Origin: an uncultured Porphyromonadaceae bacterium
GTDB lineage: Bacteria > Bacteroidota > Bacteroidia > Bacteroidales > Muribaculaceae
Direction: 5' to 3'
NCBI GenBank assembly: GCA_937989585.1
Contig: CALKRW010000032.1
Location: 1-5,708 of the forward strand
Length of the DNA stretch: 5,708 nucleotides
A model generated the notes under the pieces. It made no database searches. It had not been told where the DNA came from and worked only from the letters and a program-made list of their open reading frames with translations. This document shows positions 5,626 to 5,708 of the stretch, piece after piece (within the stretch, counting starts at the first letter, position 1; each line of letters opens with the position of its first letter). The translations under genes and the position numbers were made by a program.

Positions 5626-5640
5626 CGGACAAATCGTCCG
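5626..5640. repeat. Third inverted repeat of the 3' cluster
   Basis: CGGAC (5626-5630) pairs with GTCCG (5636-5640) around AAATC. The half-site CGGAC/GTCCG is also the outer part of the leader hairpin arms at 466-475 and 483-492. With the two preceding palindromes it forms a cluster of three within 71 bases. The rest of the window (5641-5708) holds an A-rich stretch, then C/G-rich sequence containing ACCCGGGT (5683-5690); I see no gene or clear promoter there. Confidence 0.5.
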
Positions 5641-5708
5641 CCCCGAAAGGATAAAAGTAGTAAAGTAAATATAAAAAGTGTTACCCGGGTCGGGGGCGCG
5701 TCGGTCGC

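Noticed and set aside
5641..5708. A-rich stretch followed by GC-rich sequence as a promoter or new gene start
   Set aside because: No full TTTG/TAnnTTTG match on either strand (the minus strand has only a TACTTTTA-like partial match), and too little sequence remains to judge any coding frame.
1..5708. CRISPR array, tRNA/rRNA, transposase, toxin-antitoxin or restriction genes
   Set aside because: No regularly spaced direct repeats of CRISPR size, no tRNA cloverleaf or rRNA sequence, and both large proteins lack catalytic or DNA-binding motifs. The pair encodes secreted structural-type proteins and I see no sign of a defence system.

Overview
The window looks like a piece of a Bacteroidales chromosome. 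A GC-rich member of the Muribaculaceae or Prevotellaceae type is my best guess, but it is only a guess. Four features support the order: a textbook Bacteroidetes promoter (TTTG, 19 bases, TAnnTTTG), A/T-rich start regions without a Shine-Dalgarno sequence, two large secreted proteins built from immunoglobulin-like and fibronectin-like modules, and short C-terminal tails of the kind seen on Bacteroidetes cell-surface proteins. No RNA gene, transposase, CRISPR array or enzyme with a recognisable active site is visible.

Layout. Positions 1-575 hold no large gene. They contain a perfect hairpin at the left edge, a small 9-base tandem array, the promoter at 125-155, and then an unusually long leader of about 410 bases. 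The leader is very rich in C and poor in G, carries a possible 35-codon reading frame, and ends in a strong hairpin followed by a U tract, 75 bases before the first large gene. Positions 576-3428 encode a 950-residue secreted multidomain protein: an N-terminal beta-sandwich domain, four diverged fibronectin-III-like modules, and one cleaved-adhesin/jelly-roll-like domain between modules 2 and 3. Positions 3477-5558 encode a 693-residue secreted protein with an A-B-A-B arrangement of Ig-like domains. The two genes share a strand with a 48-base gap and no terminator between them, so they probably form one transcript. Positions 5559-5708 carry a cluster of palindromes, the first of which repeats the core of the hairpin at the left edge.

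How the genes may work together (inference): both products should be exported and are likely displayed on, or released from, the cell surface as adhesin-like or glycan-binding structural proteins. The leader suggests that their expression may be controlled by premature termination. The clearest evolutionary signal is a block of about 540 bases in the second gene (3601-4140) with 35% GC inside a neighbourhood of about 55-65%. I see no convincing new enzymatic or defence system. The leads worth following are the leader architecture, the mosaic second gene and the palindromic intergenic repeats.
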